Positions 43,970 through 55,632 of a DNA stretch of 59,826 nt are shown one piece after another. The notes beneath the pieces were generated by a model that made no database searches, was not told the DNA's origin, and worked only from the letters and a program-made list of their open reading frames with translations. The translations under genes and the position numbers were made by a program. Numbering within the stretch: position 1 is the stretch's first letter; each line of letters opens with the position of its first letter. The stretch comes from Lysobacteraceae bacterium PS02065 (GTDB lineage: Bacteria > Pseudomonadota > Gammaproteobacteria > Xanthomonadales > Rhodanobacteraceae): contig JASCPI010000031.1 of the NCBI GenBank assembly GCA_029959555.1, forward strand, positions 1-59,826, read 5' to 3'.

Positions 43970-44649
43970 CCGTGGCGGTCGTGCGTCTGCGGCAGCGTGT
44001 CGTCATGCGCGACGAGCACGTCCGGGCGCTTGGCGCCGGCGTAGCGTTTGGCCCAGTAGGGCTCGGAAAGGCTGCTCACGCTGACGCGCTTGCCCGACGA
44101 CGGCGCATGGATGAAGCGGCCGTCGTCGAGGTAGATGCCGACGTGCGAGATCGACTTGCCGGCGATGCGGAAGAACACGAGGTCGCCGCTGCGCAGCTCC
44201 TTGCGGTCGATCTTGCGGCCGACGTGGAACTGGGCCGCCGAACTGTGCGGAAGATCCGCATTGAGACCGTGCTGGAACACGTAGCGCACGAAGCCGCTGC
44301 AGTCGAAACCGCTCTCGGGATCACGGCCACCGCGGCGGTAGCGGATGTCGCGCAGGCGGTTGGCGATCGAGGTGAGCAGCTGCCGCGGCGACAGCTCCTC
44401 GAGCATGCGCGGCTTCCAGGAGTGCTTCGTCTCGGAGGCGGTCGCGACCTCGGCGGCGGACGGCAGCGTCGAGGCCTGCACGGCCCACAGCGGGGTCACG
44501 GCCGCGGCCTGGACGACTGGAGCGACGAGTAGCGTCAGACCGGTATCGAGCGACCACAGGGGTGCTTCGGCGGCGGACGCGGAACGCGGGGCGAGGAAGG
44601 TCGCCACGCAGGCGGCGAACACCAACGTTGGCAGGCGCGGAATGAACAT
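43966..44649 (-). CDS. NlpC/P60 (C40) cell-wall peptidase
   Basis: Exported peptidoglycan endopeptidase of 227 residues. A signal peptide (about residues 1-27, ending SASA) precedes a spacer and the catalytic domain (about 95-205). The active Cys117 is in FDCSGFV, His169 in SISHVGIYL, and the third polar residue His181 in FIHAPSSGK. The start MFIPRLP was chosen because the signal peptide begins there. It would cut the D-Glu-meso-Dap bond. It stands beside but opposite def. Confidence 0.9.
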   Translation of the reverse strand: MFIPRLPTLVFAACVATFLAPRSASAAEAPLWSLDTGLTLLVAPVVQAAAVTPLWAVQASTLPSAAEVATASETKHSWKPRMLEELSPRQLLTSIANRLRDIRYRRGGRDPESGFDCSGFVRYVFQHGLNADLPHSSAAQFHVGRKIDRKELRSGDLVFFRIAGKSISHVGIYLDDGRFIHAPSSGKRVSVSSLSEPYWAKRYAGAKRPDVLVAHDDTLPQTHDRHG

Positions 44650-44805
44650 GCGCGAGGTGGCTCGGCTGGAGGTTGACGGGGTGCGCGTCGAACTCCCCGA
44701 GCGCGTGACGAAAGTAGCAAATGACGTGACGGGTCGTGGTTCAATTCCCGTTAAGCCCGTCGCGGTTCGGAGGCGTACATGCGTACGCACCTGCGAGGCC
44801 GGTCG

Positions 44806-44937
44806 TCAGTGCGGCGGCGTCTCGTCGTCGGCGCGGCGTTTTGCCTCACGATCGGCGTCGAGTTCGAACCACATCGCGTTCAGGATCGCGAAGCTGCAGG
44901 CGAGCCCCACGCCGAGGATCCAGCTGAAGTACCACAT
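44806..44937 (-). CDS. cydX: Cytochrome bd oxidase small subunit CydX
   Basis: Inner-membrane peptide of 43 residues. It reads MWYFSWILGVGLACSFAILN and goes on with a charged tail rich in Arg, Asp and Glu, ending PPH. The form W-Y-F-x-W-I-L-G and a single membrane helix are diagnostic of CydX (YbgT), a subunit needed for a stable bd oxidase. It begins 13 nt after cydB, with AGGAGG just before the ATG region. It is too short for ordinary ORF calling, so it may be missed by automatic annotation. Confidence 0.95.
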   Translation of the reverse strand: MWYFSWILGVGLACSFAILNAMWFELDADREAKRRADDETPPH

Positions 44938-44950
44938 CGGGGACGGCCTC

Positions 44951-46084
44951 CTAGTGCATCGAGTGGGAACGCCGCACGTGCGCGAGGTCGATGCGCCCGC
45001 GCAGCACGCGGTACACCCAGCTCGTGTAAGCGACGATGATCGGCATGAAGATCGCCGCCGCGATCAGCATGAGCCCGAGCGTGAGCCGGCTCGACGACGC
45101 ATCCCACACGGTCAGGCTGCTGCGCGGATCGAGGCTCGACGGCATCAGGAACGGGAACAGCGCGAAGCCCGCCGACATCACCGTGCCGACGACCGCGACC
45201 GCACTCGCGAGGAACGCGCCGCGATGACGCCGGCGTGACGCGAGCAGCGGCACGAGCACGGCACTGGCGATCGCGATGCCCGCGATCACGCAGGCCCAGG
45301 TCCCGAGCGCACCGTGCAGCCAACCCTGCCCGTCCGTGGCGACGGCCTTGAACAGCGGATTCGACGGTCCATCGACGACGACGGCACCGCTGATCACGTA
45401 CGACGGGATGCCGGTCGCGAGCCAGGCGCCCGCCGCGGCATAGAGGAGGACGAAGGCCGGCGCGAGCACGCGCAGCGCACGCTCGGCACGCTGCGCGATC
45501 GGATCCTCGGACTTCACCGCGGCCCAGGCCGCGCCGTGCATGAGCAGCATCGCGAGCGCGACGAGGCCGACCAGCAGCGGGAACGGCCGCAGCAGGTCGA
45601 CGAGGCCGCCTTCGTAGGTCATGCGCAACGTCGCGTCGTAGCGGAACGGCACGCCGAGGAACAGGTTGCCGATCGCGACGCCGAAGATCAGCGGCGGCAC
45701 CACGCCCGTGAACGTGAGCACGCCGTCCCAGGCATCGCGCCAGCGCGGGTCCTCGATCTTGTTGCGGAAATTGAAGCCGGCCGGGCGCAGGATGAACGCG
45801 AGCAGGGCGAGGAAGATCGCGAAGTAGAAGCCCGAGAACGATGCCGCGTAGAGCAGGGGCCATGCGGCGAAGATCGCGCCACCGCCGAGGATGAGCCAGA
45901 CCTGGTTGCCCTCCCAGACCGGCTCGACGGTCTCGAGCAGCGCGCGGCGCTCGCCGTCGTCGTGGCCGAGCACGCGCACGAGCGCCGCGACGCCGAGGTC
46001 GAAGCCGTCCATGACCGCGAAGCCGGCGAGCAGCACGCCGAGCAGCAGCCACCAGATGATGCGCAAGGTCTCGTAATCCGGCAT
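44951..46084 (-). CDS. cydB: Cytochrome bd ubiquinol oxidase subunit II
   Basis: Integral membrane protein of 377 residues with eight or nine membrane helices. The family opening [20 protein letters not shown] and GFDLGVAAL are present, as is [20 protein letters not shown]. CydB packs against CydA and carries the bound quinone side. The start MPDYETL is the family start. The order cydP-cydA-cydB-cydX on one strand indicates one operon for a high-affinity terminal oxidase. Confidence 0.95.
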   Translation of the reverse strand: MPDYETLRIIWWLLLGVLLAGFAVMDGFDLGVAALVRVLGHDDGERRALLETVEPVWEGNQVWLILGGGAIFAAWPLLYAASFSGFYFAIFLALLAFILRPAGFNFRNKIEDPRWRDAWDGVLTFTGVVPPLIFGVAIGNLFLGVPFRYDATLRMTYEGGLVDLLRPFPLLVGLVALAMLLMHGAAWAAVKSEDPIAQRAERALRVLAPAFVLLYAAAGAWLATGIPSYVISGAVVVDGPSNPLFKAVATDGQGWLHGALGTWACVIAGIAIASAVLVPLLASRRRHRGAFLASAVAVVGTVMSAGFALFPFLMPSSLDPRSSLTVWDASSSRLTLGLMLIAAAIFMPIIVAYTSWVYRVLRGRIDLAHVRRSHSMH

Positions 46085-46190
46085 GCGGCGACCTCCGTTC
46101 AGTCCTGCGCGTCGTGCGTGCGGCGCGCCACGCGCGTGGCCGGCACCCGAGGAACGCGTCCGCGAACCCCGCGCGGCGATGGCACCGTGT

Positions 46191-47744
46191 TCAATGCACG
46201 CCCTCCTCTTTCGGCGGCCACATGCCGAGCCCGTCCGGCCCCTTGCGCGCGTAGCGCACCATGAGGAACGCATCGACGACGGCGAGCGCCGTGTAGAACA
46301 CCACGAAGCCGATCAGGCTCGTCATGACCTGCGTGACCGACACCGACGAGACACCGAGCGCGGTCGGCAGGATGCCTTCGATCGCCCACGGCTGGCGGCC
46401 GTACTCGGCGACGATCCAGCCGAGCTCGCTGGCGATCCACGGCAGCGGCAGGCTGCACAGCGCCACACGCAGGTACCAGCGGTGGCGGTCGAGCTGGCGC
46501 TTCGAGGCGAGCCAGAAGGAGTACGCGAACAGCGCGATGAACCAGAAGCCGCACGCGACCATGATGCGGAAGGCCCAGAACAGCACGGGCACGTTCGGGA
46601 TCGTGCTCTCGGCGGCGCGCGCGACGTCTTCGGGCGATGCGGAAAGCGGATCGACGTTGAGGCGGGTCAGCAGCAGCGCGTGACCGAGGTCGTCCTTGTG
46701 CGCCTCGAACGTCGCGCGTGCCTCGGCGTCGTTGCGATCCGCGCGCAACGCCTGCATCGCCGCGTAGGCCTTGCGGCCATCGGCGATGCGCACCTCGGCT
46801 TCGGCGACGAGTTCGCGGATGCCCGGCAGCACGCCGTCGAGCGAACGTGTACCGATGAGACCCATGACCCACGGAATGTGCACGGCGTAATGCGTCTTGC
46901 GCTCGGCCACGTCGGGCCAGCCGAACAGCGTGAACGACGCCGGCGGCGGCTCGGTCTCCCACATCGCCTCGATCGCGGCGAGCTTCATCTTCTGGTGTTC
47001 GGTGACCGTGTAGCCGGATTCGTCGCCGAGCACGACCACGCTCAGCGATGCCGCCAGGCCGAAGCTCGCCGCAACCGTCATCGAGCGTTTGGCGAAATCG
47101 ACGTTGCGGCCATTGAGCAGGTACCAGGCGCTGATCGACAGCACGAACATCGCGCCGAGCACGTAGCCGGCACTGACCGTGTGCACGAACTTCGACTGGG
47201 CGACCGGGTTGAAGAACACCGCGCTGAACGAGGTGACCTCCATGCGCATCGTGTCGATGTTGAACTCGGCACCGACCGGGTTCTGCATCCACGCGTTCGC
47301 GGCGAGGATCCACAGCGCCGACATGCTGGTCGCGAAGGCGAGCAGCCAGGTCACGGCGAGATGGCCGACGCGCGAGAGCTTGTCCCAGCCGAAGAAGAAC
47401 AGGCCGATGAACGTCGCCTCGAGGAAGAACGCCATCATGCCTTCGATCGCGAGCGGCGTGCCGAACACGTCGCCGACGTAGTGCGAGTAGTACGCCCAGT
47501 TCGTGCCGAACTGGAACTCCATCGTCACGCCGGTGGCCACGCCCATCGCGAAGTTGATGCCGAACAGCACGCCCCAGAACTGGGTCATGCGCTTCCAGAT
47601 CTCGCGCCCGGTCATGACGTAGACCGACTCCATGATCGCGAGCATGAAGACCAGGCCCATGGTCAGCGGCACGAACAGGAAGTGGTACAGCGCGGTCAGC
47701 GCGAACTGCAGGCGCGAGAGATCGACGACGGTGTGGTCGATCAT
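46191..47744 (-). CDS. cydA: Cytochrome bd ubiquinol oxidase subunit I
   Basis: Membrane subunit of 517 residues (E. coli CydA has 522) carrying all three hemes. A heme b595-type His is seen near the N-terminus in [11 protein letters not shown], and [11 protein letters not shown] and GDESGYT mark the quinol-binding (Q) loop. The loop is the long type: the stretch to [12 protein letters not shown] resembles E. coli closely (e.g. [13 protein letters not shown]). It reduces oxygen to water with quinol. It overlaps cydP by 4 nt (ATGA) and begins 106 nt before cydB. Confidence 0.95.
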   Translation of the reverse strand: MIDHTVVDLSRLQFALTALYHFLFVPLTMGLVFMLAIMESVYVMTGREIWKRMTQFWGVLFGINFAMGVATGVTMEFQFGTNWAYYSHYVGDVFGTPLAIEGMMAFFLEATFIGLFFFGWDKLSRVGHLAVTWLLAFATSMSALWILAANAWMQNPVGAEFNIDTMRMEVTSFSAVFFNPVAQSKFVHTVSAGYVLGAMFVLSISAWYLLNGRNVDFAKRSMTVAASFGLAASLSVVVLGDESGYTVTEHQKMKLAAIEAMWETEPPPASFTLFGWPDVAERKTHYAVHIPWVMGLIGTRSLDGVLPGIRELVAEAEVRIADGRKAYAAMQALRADRNDAEARATFEAHKDDLGHALLLTRLNVDPLSASPEDVARAAESTIPNVPVLFWAFRIMVACGFWFIALFAYSFWLASKRQLDRHRWYLRVALCSLPLPWIASELGWIVAEYGRQPWAIEGILPTALGVSSVSVTQVMTSLIGFVVFYTALAVVDAFLMVRYARKGPDGLGMWPPKEEGVH

Positions 47745-47953
47745 GGCGAGGCGTCCTGTCGTCCGGAGGGTGTGAAGTGCGCCTCGATCGCCTCGCGCGA
47801 GGTGTCGGCACGCGGCCATGGCTTGATCGCGACGTGCCAGAGCACGGTCAGCAGGACGAGCTTGATGCCGATGATCAGCGCGAACTCGATGCCGAAGCGG
47901 CGACCGCCGCGTCCGCGGAACCACGACTTCGAAGGCGGCTTGCGTTCCTGCAT
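47741..47953 (-). CDS. cydP: CydP-type putative small subunit of bd oxidase
   Basis: Membrane protein of 70 residues with a single hydrophobic helix (FALIIGIKLVLLTVLWHVAI, residues 24-43) flanked by basic N-terminal sequence. The sequence type and place directly before cydA fit the CydP family. Role in bd oxidase is inferred from family and location. Its stop codon overlaps the cydA start (ATGA), so it is translationally coupled and probably leads the operon. Confidence 0.8.
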   Translation of the reverse strand: MQERKPPSKSWFRGRGGRRFGIEFALIIGIKLVLLTVLWHVAIKPWPRADTSREAIEAHFTPSGRQDASP

Positions 47954-48148
47954 CGTCGGTCTTCCCGTGTCGCGGCCAGTGTACGCCCGTGATCGTGTGC
48001 CGCGATGCGACCGGCTGTCACGGATCAGATGCACGTGCCAGGGGCGGAGCAGTCGGCGATTTCCTACACGCACACGCGGCGGATGCCCGTCGCCCTCACG
48101 CCGCCGGCGCTCGAAGCTCGATCTCCACTTCGACCGGGGATGCCATCG

Positions 48149-48670
48149 ATGGCCATGCCGTCTCTTCGTTCGACCCTGTTCGTCGCCTGCGCGATGTCGC
48201 TCGCGACCGAGGCCTCCGCGCAGGTGGTGTACCGCTGTATCGGGGATGACGGCACGACGGTCTTCCAGGATCGCGCGTGCACGAACGGCACGCGCCTCGT
48301 GATGCCGACCGAACGGCCACCGAGCCCCGCACCGGCGCGCGAGCGCACGACGGCCACGACACGCGGGAAGCGGTCTGCCGCATCGACGCCACGCATCTCG
48401 CGCACGCGCACCGACACGCCGGACGCCTGGGAATGCCGCGCGTCGGGAGGTGCCGTGTTCTACCGCTTCTCCGCCTGCCCGGCGACGCTGCCGGCGAAGG
48501 GCGCGAAAGGAACGAAGGCGCAACCTCCCGAGCGCGTGCAGGCGCGCACGATCACGCTGCCCGAGGCGTGCCGGCGCATGCGCGCGAACGGCCGCGACGG
48601 ACGCGAGCACGACGATCGGGTCTCGACCTACGACCGCAATCTCGGACGCGATCCGTGCCGGCGGCACTGA
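48149..48670 (+). CDS. DUF4124 secreted protein
   Basis: Exported protein of 173 residues with a signal peptide ending at ATEASA. The mature start VVYRCIGDDGTTVFQDRAC is the typical DUF4124 beta-hairpin with its paired Cys. A basic, Arg/Thr-rich linker follows, then a second part with WECRASGGAVFYRFSAC that looks like a diverged second copy. The start MAMPSL is 9 nt after GGGGA; other Met codons lie 9 nt upstream and 6 nt downstream. Function unknown; the family is common in Xanthomonadales. Confidence 0.7.
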   Translation: MAMPSLRSTLFVACAMSLATEASAQVVYRCIGDDGTTVFQDRACTNGTRLVMPTERPPSPAPARERTTATTRGKRSAASTPRISRTRTDTPDAWECRASGGAVFYRFSACPATLPAKGAKGTKAQPPERVQARTITLPEACRRMRANGRDGREHDDRVSTYDRNLGRDPCRRH

Positions 48671-48723
48671 TGCCCGATTGGACGGCGGTATAGTCGGCGC
48701 TTCGCTCTCTTCGTGGATCGTCG

Positions 48724-49449
48724 ATGCCTACCAGAACCCTCGCTCTCGCCGCCGTCGCGGCGATCGCCGCGATCGCCGCGACGGCGTGCTCGAAAGGCCA
48801 GGAAGCTGCTCCCGCAGCGCCCGCCCCTGCGCAGCAGCCGCGCGGTCCATCGGCGGCCAAGCAGTTCGAGATGTACCAGCAGATGGTCGATGCCGGCAGC
48901 GCCGAGCTCGCCGTGCCGCTCGGCGACGACATCCTGCGCACCTTCCCCGACAGCCCCGAGGCCGCCAAGGTCAAGGAGACGCTCGAACCGCTGCGCGCGA
49001 AGGCCACGGCCGATGGCGAATCGCGCCGGCTCGGCCGCCTGTGGGCGTACCAGACGGGCCCGATGGCCGGCGGCCGGCAGAGCACGGCGTCGGTCTACAG
49101 CAAGGACGGTGCCGCGACCGGCACGGGCCCGCGCCTGATCCTGCGCAAGCACTCCGAATGGGGCCAGAGCGTCTACGTGTTCGGCGAGGAGCCCGGCTTC
49201 AGCTGTGCGAAGCCGTGCCGCGTGTCGGTACGTTTCGACGGCGAAGCCGCGAAGTCGTTCGAAGGCAGCATCCCGCCGACCGGGGAGCCTGCGATCTTCA
49301 TCGAGGACGACAAGCCCTTCCTCGTCCGCATGGGCAAGGCCCGCGAGATCGCGATCGAAGTGACACCGAAGGGTGGCGCCAAGCGCACGCTGGTCTACGA
49401 GGTCGGCGGTTTCGACACGCAGAAATGGGTGCCTGTACCGGCCAAGTGA
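48724..49449 (+). CDS. Exported, possibly lipid-anchored protein of unknown function
   Basis: Protein of 241 residues. The N-terminus MPTRTLALAAVAAIAAIAAT is followed by ACSKGQ: a Cys in a poor lipobox (Ala rather than Leu at -3), so the protein may be a lipoprotein or simply exported. An Ala/Pro/Gln-rich linker precedes a helical segment (SAAKQFEMYQQMVDAGSAEL) and a beta-rich domain with a Cys pair in FSCAKPCRVSVRF. I do not recognise the family. A strong terminator follows it. Confidence 0.55.
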   Translation: MPTRTLALAAVAAIAAIAATACSKGQEAAPAAPAPAQQPRGPSAAKQFEMYQQMVDAGSAELAVPLGDDILRTFPDSPEAAKVKETLEPLRAKATADGESRRLGRLWAYQTGPMAGGRQSTASVYSKDGAATGTGPRLILRKHSEWGQSVYVFGEEPGFSCAKPCRVSVRFDGEAAKSFEGSIPPTGEPAIFIEDDKPFLVRMGKAREIAIEVTPKGGAKRTLVYEVGGFDTQKWVPVPAK

Positions 49450-49469
49450 GCATGCGGCGCTGCATGGAA

Positions 49470-49497
49470 AAGGGCCGCGCCCGAAGGCGCGGCCCTT
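49470..49497. terminator. Bidirectional terminator
   Basis: Perfect 12-bp stem AAGGGCCGCGCC / GGCGCGGCCCTT with loop CGAA, a very stable tetraloop type. A short run of U follows on the minus strand (TTTTCC) and a weaker one on the plus strand. It separates the lipoprotein-like gene from the convergent CsbD gene. Confidence 0.8.
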
Positions 49498-49546
49498 GTG
49501 ACGGCCATGCGATGCGCTGCACGACCGATGAAGCGATTCGTGGCGG

Positions 49547-49763
49547 TCAGTGCAGCGATGTCTCGAACCCGCGCACCTGCTTCTCGGCTTCGCCGCGTGC
49601 CACGCCGCAGCCCTCCTGGATACGGCAGGCGAGAACCTGCCGGTTGCCTTCGAGACGATCGAGGTCGTCGTCGGTGAGGTTGCCCCACGTGGCCTTGAGC
49701 GAGCGCGTGAGCAGCTTCCGCTTGCTCTCAATTCCGCTTGCTCTCAATGAGGTTTTGGTTCAC
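49547..49763 (-). pseudogene. CsbD-family stress protein gene broken by a 16-bp tandem duplication
   Basis: The coding part ESKRKLLTRSLKATWGNLTDD and the following LDRLEGNRQVLACRIQ and VARGEAEKQVRGFE is a CsbD-type small stress protein. A good start, GTG at 49763 with AGGAG 6 nt before it, reads MNQNLIESKRN and then a stop. The cause is an exact tandem duplication of 16 bp (49716-49731 and 49732-49747), a +1 frameshift. Removing one copy would restore an unbroken frame of about 66 residues. A TTG start inside the second copy could give a short product, but it has no RBS. Confidence 0.75.
49716..49747. repeat. Exact 16-bp tandem duplication
   Basis: TTCCGCTTGCTCTCAA occurs twice without spacer, inside the 5' part of the CsbD gene. 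Because 16 is not a multiple of 3 it shifts the reading frame. Confidence 0.95.
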
Positions 49764-49915
49764 CGGTGTCTCCTGTGCGGCGCGATGCGGCTTGGCCGTG
49801 TCCATCGCGTGATCCACGATAGTCCCCACGATGCGAAGCTCCGGTTGGCTCGCGGTTAGCGCCGCGTTACCGCTCGGCTGCGGTTCATCGCCCTGAACGA
49901 AGGTCGCTTCTTTTT

Positions 49916-50446
49916 GTGCGTGATCTCGTGACCGATTCCCTCGTCGAAAGCTTCCCGCCGCAGGTCGGCGCGCAATGCCGCGTGCTCGTGCTCGGCACGG
50001 CGCCGAGCGTGCGCTCGCTCGCGATGCAGCAGTCGTACGCACATCCGCAGAACCTGTTCTGGCCGTTCATGGGCGAGCTGTTCGACGCCGGGCCCGAGCT
50101 GCCGTATGCGCAACGCATCGCGCGCCTGCACGCGCTGGGCGTCGGCATCTGGGACGTCTACGCACGCTGCGAGCGGCCGGGCAGCCTCGACAGCAGCATC
50201 GTGCGCGCGAGCGAGATCGCCAACGACATCCCGGGGCTCGCCGTGGCCCATCCCGAGCTGCACACGATCGTGCTCAACGGCGGCACCGCGCAGAAGGCGT
50301 TCCGTCGCCTCGTGCTGCCGCATCTGCCTGCAGGACGTGTCGCCCTGCTCGACCTGCCGTCGACGAGCCCGGCCAACGCGTCGATTCCGCGCGTCCGCAA
50401 GCGCTCGGCTTGGGAAGCGATGCGCGACGCTGTCTCGAACCGCTGA
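49916..50446 (+). CDS. DNA-deoxyinosine glycosylase (UDG family 6-like)
   Basis: Protein of 176 residues of the uracil-DNA glycosylase fold. Motif A LVLGTAPSVRSLAMQQ and SYAHPQNLFWPFMGEL near residues 24-54 match the hypoxanthine-DNA glycosylase group; the second motif is LPSTSPANAS near 148-157. It would remove hypoxanthine arising from adenine deamination. GTG start at the given place; a second GTG 12 nt on is also possible. No obvious RBS. The gene stands alone and is divergent from the broken CsbD gene. Confidence 0.8.
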   Translation: MRDLVTDSLVESFPPQVGAQCRVLVLGTAPSVRSLAMQQSYAHPQNLFWPFMGELFDAGPELPYAQRIARLHALGVGIWDVYARCERPGSLDSSIVRASEIANDIPGLAVAHPELHTIVLNGGTAQKAFRRLVLPHLPAGRVALLDLPSTSPANASIPRVRKRSAWEAMRDAVSNR

Positions 50447-50547
50447 CCGGATCCTGACCGCCGTTCACGCATCGTCCGATTCCGGTCCCGTCCGTTCAGC
50501 ATGAACGGCCAACACTGCGCTCCCTCTTCCACGTTCGGAGTGTCGCC

Positions 50548-51000
50548 ATGCTTCGCATCATGACGGGTCTCGCCACGACGGTCCTCGCCTCGGGTCTGCT
50601 CGCATCGGCGCCGCAGGCGCGTGCTGCGGAAGCCGATCTCGGCTGCACGCTCAAGTTCAACCTCAGCGGCTGGTCGGCGATCTACAAGCATGCCGAAGGC
50701 CACGGCACGATCACCTGCAAGGACGGCAAGTCGATCAAGGTCGACATCTCGGCCAAGGGCGGCGGATTGACGGTCGGCAAGTCGCACATCGACAACGGCA
50801 CCGGCAAGTTCACCGACGTGCACACGATCAACGACGTCCTCGGCACCTACGCACAGGGTGAGGCGAACGCGGGCCTGGTCAAGTCGGGCACGGCCCAGAT
50901 CCTCACCAAGGGCACGGTGTCGCTCGCCCTGGCCGGCGCCGGCGAGGGCATCGACCTCGGCATCAGCGTCGGGGCGTTCACGCTGAGCAAGGCCAAGTAA
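50548..51000 (+). CDS. Secreted small protein, function unknown
   Basis: Exported protein of 150 residues with a signal peptide ending near ARAAEA. The mature part opens with LGCTLKFNLSGWSAIYKHA and contains TITCKDG, so one disulphide between the two Cys is likely; the rest is Gly-rich beta structure ending VGAFTLSKAK. I do not recognise the family. A strong terminator follows, so the gene is transcribed alone. Confidence 0.65.
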   Translation: MLRIMTGLATTVLASGLLASAPQARAAEADLGCTLKFNLSGWSAIYKHAEGHGTITCKDGKSIKVDISAKGGGLTVGKSHIDNGTGKFTDVHTINDVLGTYAQGEANAGLVKSGTAQILTKGTVSLALAGAGEGIDLGISVGAFTLSKAK

Positions 51001-51043
51001 GGCCTGCTCTCGCGCTGCGACCGTCCGGATCATCCCGGGCGGT

Positions 51044-51077
51044 GACGGCGGTGGCGCCTGCGGGCGCCGCCGCCGTC
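51044..51077 (+). terminator. Terminator after the secreted small protein gene
   Basis: Fifteen-bp stem (GACGGCGGTGGCGCC with GGCGCCGCCGCCGTC, one G-U pair) around loop TGCG, then GTTTAAA. Confidence 0.7.
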
Positions 51078-51138
51078 GTTTAAACCCGTCATCGCCTGCC
51101 GGCATCCCACGGCCACCGAGTCCGTGGAGATGCGCCCG

Positions 51139-51906
51139 ATGTCGTTCCGTCCTTTCGCGAGCGTCCTGCTCGTCCTCGCCGTCTCCACGCCCGCCCACGC
51201 CGGACTCGACGTCTCGACGGACGCGTGCCGCATCGAAAGCCGTTACGACGTGCGCATCGACGGCGAGCGCATGACGTTCACCCGCAAGGATCCACCGCAG
51301 GTCGTCGTGATCGCACGCAGCGGCGCCATCACGGTCGACGGGCGCACGCTCGCCCTCGACGCGGCCGATGCCGCGCGGGCCATCGACCTCGAGCGTTCGC
51401 TGCGCGCGATCGTTCCGGAGGCCAAGGGCGTCGCGATCGAGGCCGTCGGCATCGCGTTCGAGGCGATCGGCCACGCCTCCACCGCATTCGCCGAGTCGCC
51501 GAGCCAGGCCCGCGAGAGCGCCGAGCGCCTCGCACGCACGTCGGCCGAGCTGCGCCGCGCGATCGAGGCCAAGGAAGACTGGAGCCTCGCCTCCGACGCT
51601 TACGTCGAACGCCTCGTCGAAGGCGCGGTGGGCTCGCTGGTCGGCGAGCTCGTAGGCAACATTACCTCCCAGGCCCTCAAGGTCGCCTTCAGCGGTGGCG
51701 ACACCGCTGCGCTCGCCGAGCTCGAGGCACGCGCCGCGTCGATCGAGAAGCACGTCGAGAAGGGCATCAAGGCCAGCGCTCGCGCCCTCGAGACGCGCGT
51801 CGACCGCCTCTGCGACCAGCTGCGCGCCGCCGACGCGATCGAGGATGGCCTCGTCGCACGTCTTCCCGACGGTTCGCGCCTGGACCTGTTCGACCTCGCG
51901 CGCTGA
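51139..51906 (+). CDS. DUF2884 (YggN-like) exported protein
   Basis: Protein of 255 residues. The signal peptide ends at THAG-type TPAHAG, then CRIESRYDVRIDGERMTFTR and AITVDGRTLALDAADAARAID, which correspond to the opening of the YggN/DUF2884 family. The middle and C-terminal part are helical with Ala/Glu-rich heptads. GGAG lies 9 nt before the chosen start MSFRPF. Other in-frame starts lie 9 and 15 nt upstream. Function unknown; periplasmic location inferred. Confidence 0.65.
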   Translation: MSFRPFASVLLVLAVSTPAHAGLDVSTDACRIESRYDVRIDGERMTFTRKDPPQVVVIARSGAITVDGRTLALDAADAARAIDLERSLRAIVPEAKGVAIEAVGIAFEAIGHASTAFAESPSQARESAERLARTSAELRRAIEAKEDWSLASDAYVERLVEGAVGSLVGELVGNITSQALKVAFSGGDTAALAELEARAASIEKHVEKGIKASARALETRVDRLCDQLRAADAIEDGLVARLPDGSRLDLFDLAR

Positions 51907-51912
51907 CCCCGC

Positions 51913-54354
<2,442 letters not shown>

Positions 54355-54454
54355 GGCGTGTCCCCTGGTGCGCACCGGTCGACGCGCCGGCTTCGCATGC
54401 CGCGATTAGACGACGCCGGGCGACGCGCGACAAGCGCGTCGGGTCCGTTGCCGA

Positions 54455-54874
54455 TCACCAGCTGCCGGTGTTCGGCATCGATGCCCACGGCTCGCGTGGC
54501 GGCAGCGATTCGCCCTTCTGCAGCAGCTCGATCGAGATGAGGTCCGGCGACCTCACGAACGCCATGTGGCCGTCGCGTGGCGGGCGGTTGATCGTCACGC
54601 CCGCGTCCATGAGGCGCTGGCAGGTCGCGTAGATGTCGTCGACCGCGTAGGCGAGGTGGCCGAAATTGCGCGCCGAGCCGTAGTCCTCGGCGTCCCAGTT
54701 CCAGGTCAGCTCGACCTCGCCTCGATCGGCATCTGCCGGGGCGGAGAGGAACACGAGCGTGAACCGTCCCTGCACGCTCTCCTTGCGCCGTGTCTCGACC
54801 AGGCCGAGGATGTTGAAGAAGCAGAGCGATGCGTCGAGGTCACGCACGCGCACCATCGTGTGCAGATACTTCAT
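54455..54874 (-). CDS. gloA: Lactoylglutathione lyase (glyoxalase I)
   Basis: Cytoplasmic VOC-fold enzyme of 139 residues. The metal ligands fall where E. coli GloA has them: His5 ([10 protein letters not shown]), Glu55 (VELTWNW), His73 (FGHLAYAV) and Glu116 (SIELLQK). It converts the methylglyoxal-glutathione hemithioacetal to lactoylglutathione. The next gene upstream, 31 nt away on the same strand, is a GST, consistent with shared glutathione-dependent detoxification. Confidence 0.9.
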   Translation of the reverse strand: MKYLHTMVRVRDLDASLCFFNILGLVETRRKESVQGRFTLVFLSAPADADRGEVELTWNWDAEDYGSARNFGHLAYAVDDIYATCQRLMDAGVTINRPPRDGHMAFVRSPDLISIELLQKGESLPPREPWASMPNTGSW

Positions 54875-54905
54875 CGATTCTCCGTGGCAGATGGCTGCGG
54901 ATGGC

Positions 54906-55538
54906 TCATGGCCACTCGGTGAGGCCCTCGATCGCGTAGAGCCGTTTCCACGACGGGCGCGACTTCACGATCGAGGCGAGCGCGGCGAGGGCCGGCCAGC
55001 GGTCGGCCGGGCGCGGCATGTTGCGCGACCAGCGCATGAGCATGGTCGCGTAGAAATCGACGATGCCGGGCGTGTCGCCGAGGATGCACGGCCCGTGCTC
55101 GGCGAGGTGCGCGTCCAGACGCGTCCAGACGTCCTCGATGCGGCGGCGCGCGTACTCGCGCATCGCGTCGTCCTGGTCGGCGGGACCGAAATCCTGCGGA
55201 TAGAACCACTGGCGGAACGCCGGCTGCAGCGTGTTGGCGAGATGCAGCATCCATTGCAGGTAGATCGCACGCTGAGGCGTGCCCGGCAGCGGCGCGAAAC
55301 CCGACTCGGGATGGCGTTCGCCGAGCAGCAGCATGAGCGCTGCGCACTCGTAGACGGGCGCGCCGTCGACGATCAGCGTCGGTACGAGGCCGTTCGGGTT
55401 GAGGCGCAGGTAGTCGGGATCCTTCTGCGCGCGTGCGTCGAAGTCGACCGCCCGCAGCTCGTGCGCGGCGCCGATCTCGAGCAGCGCGAGGTGCACGGCC
55501 ATGCTGGCCGTGCCAGGCGAGTAGTACAGCGTGTACAT
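54906..55538 (-). CDS. Glutathione S-transferase family protein
   Basis: Soluble protein of 210 residues. Thioredoxin-fold half with [18 protein letters not shown] (active Ser/Cys helix region), [13 protein letters not shown] (cis-Pro) and [12 protein letters not shown]; the rest is the helical GST C-domain with [15 protein letters not shown]. Substrate unknown. It precedes gloA on the same strand. Confidence 0.85.
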   Translation of the reverse strand: MYTLYYSPGTASMAVHLALLEIGAAHELRAVDFDARAQKDPDYLRLNPNGLVPTLIVDGAPVYECAALMLLLGERHPESGFAPLPGTPQRAIYLQWMLHLANTLQPAFRQWFYPQDFGPADQDDAMREYARRRIEDVWTRLDAHLAEHGPCILGDTPGIVDFYATMLMRWSRNMPRPADRWPALAALASIVKSRPSWKRLYAIEGLTEWP

Positions 55539-55632
55539 GGAACATCACCCTCGTGGCGGCGGGGGCCGACATTCTGCCTGCAGTCAAACCCGCGCTGGTA
55601 GCCTGCCCCGTCTTTGGACACGAGGACAGGCG

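Noticed and set aside
44733..44770. tRNA-like T-arm sequence (GGTTCAATTCCCG)
   Set aside because: The flanking bases do not pair as a T stem and no acceptor, D or anticodon arm can be drawn.
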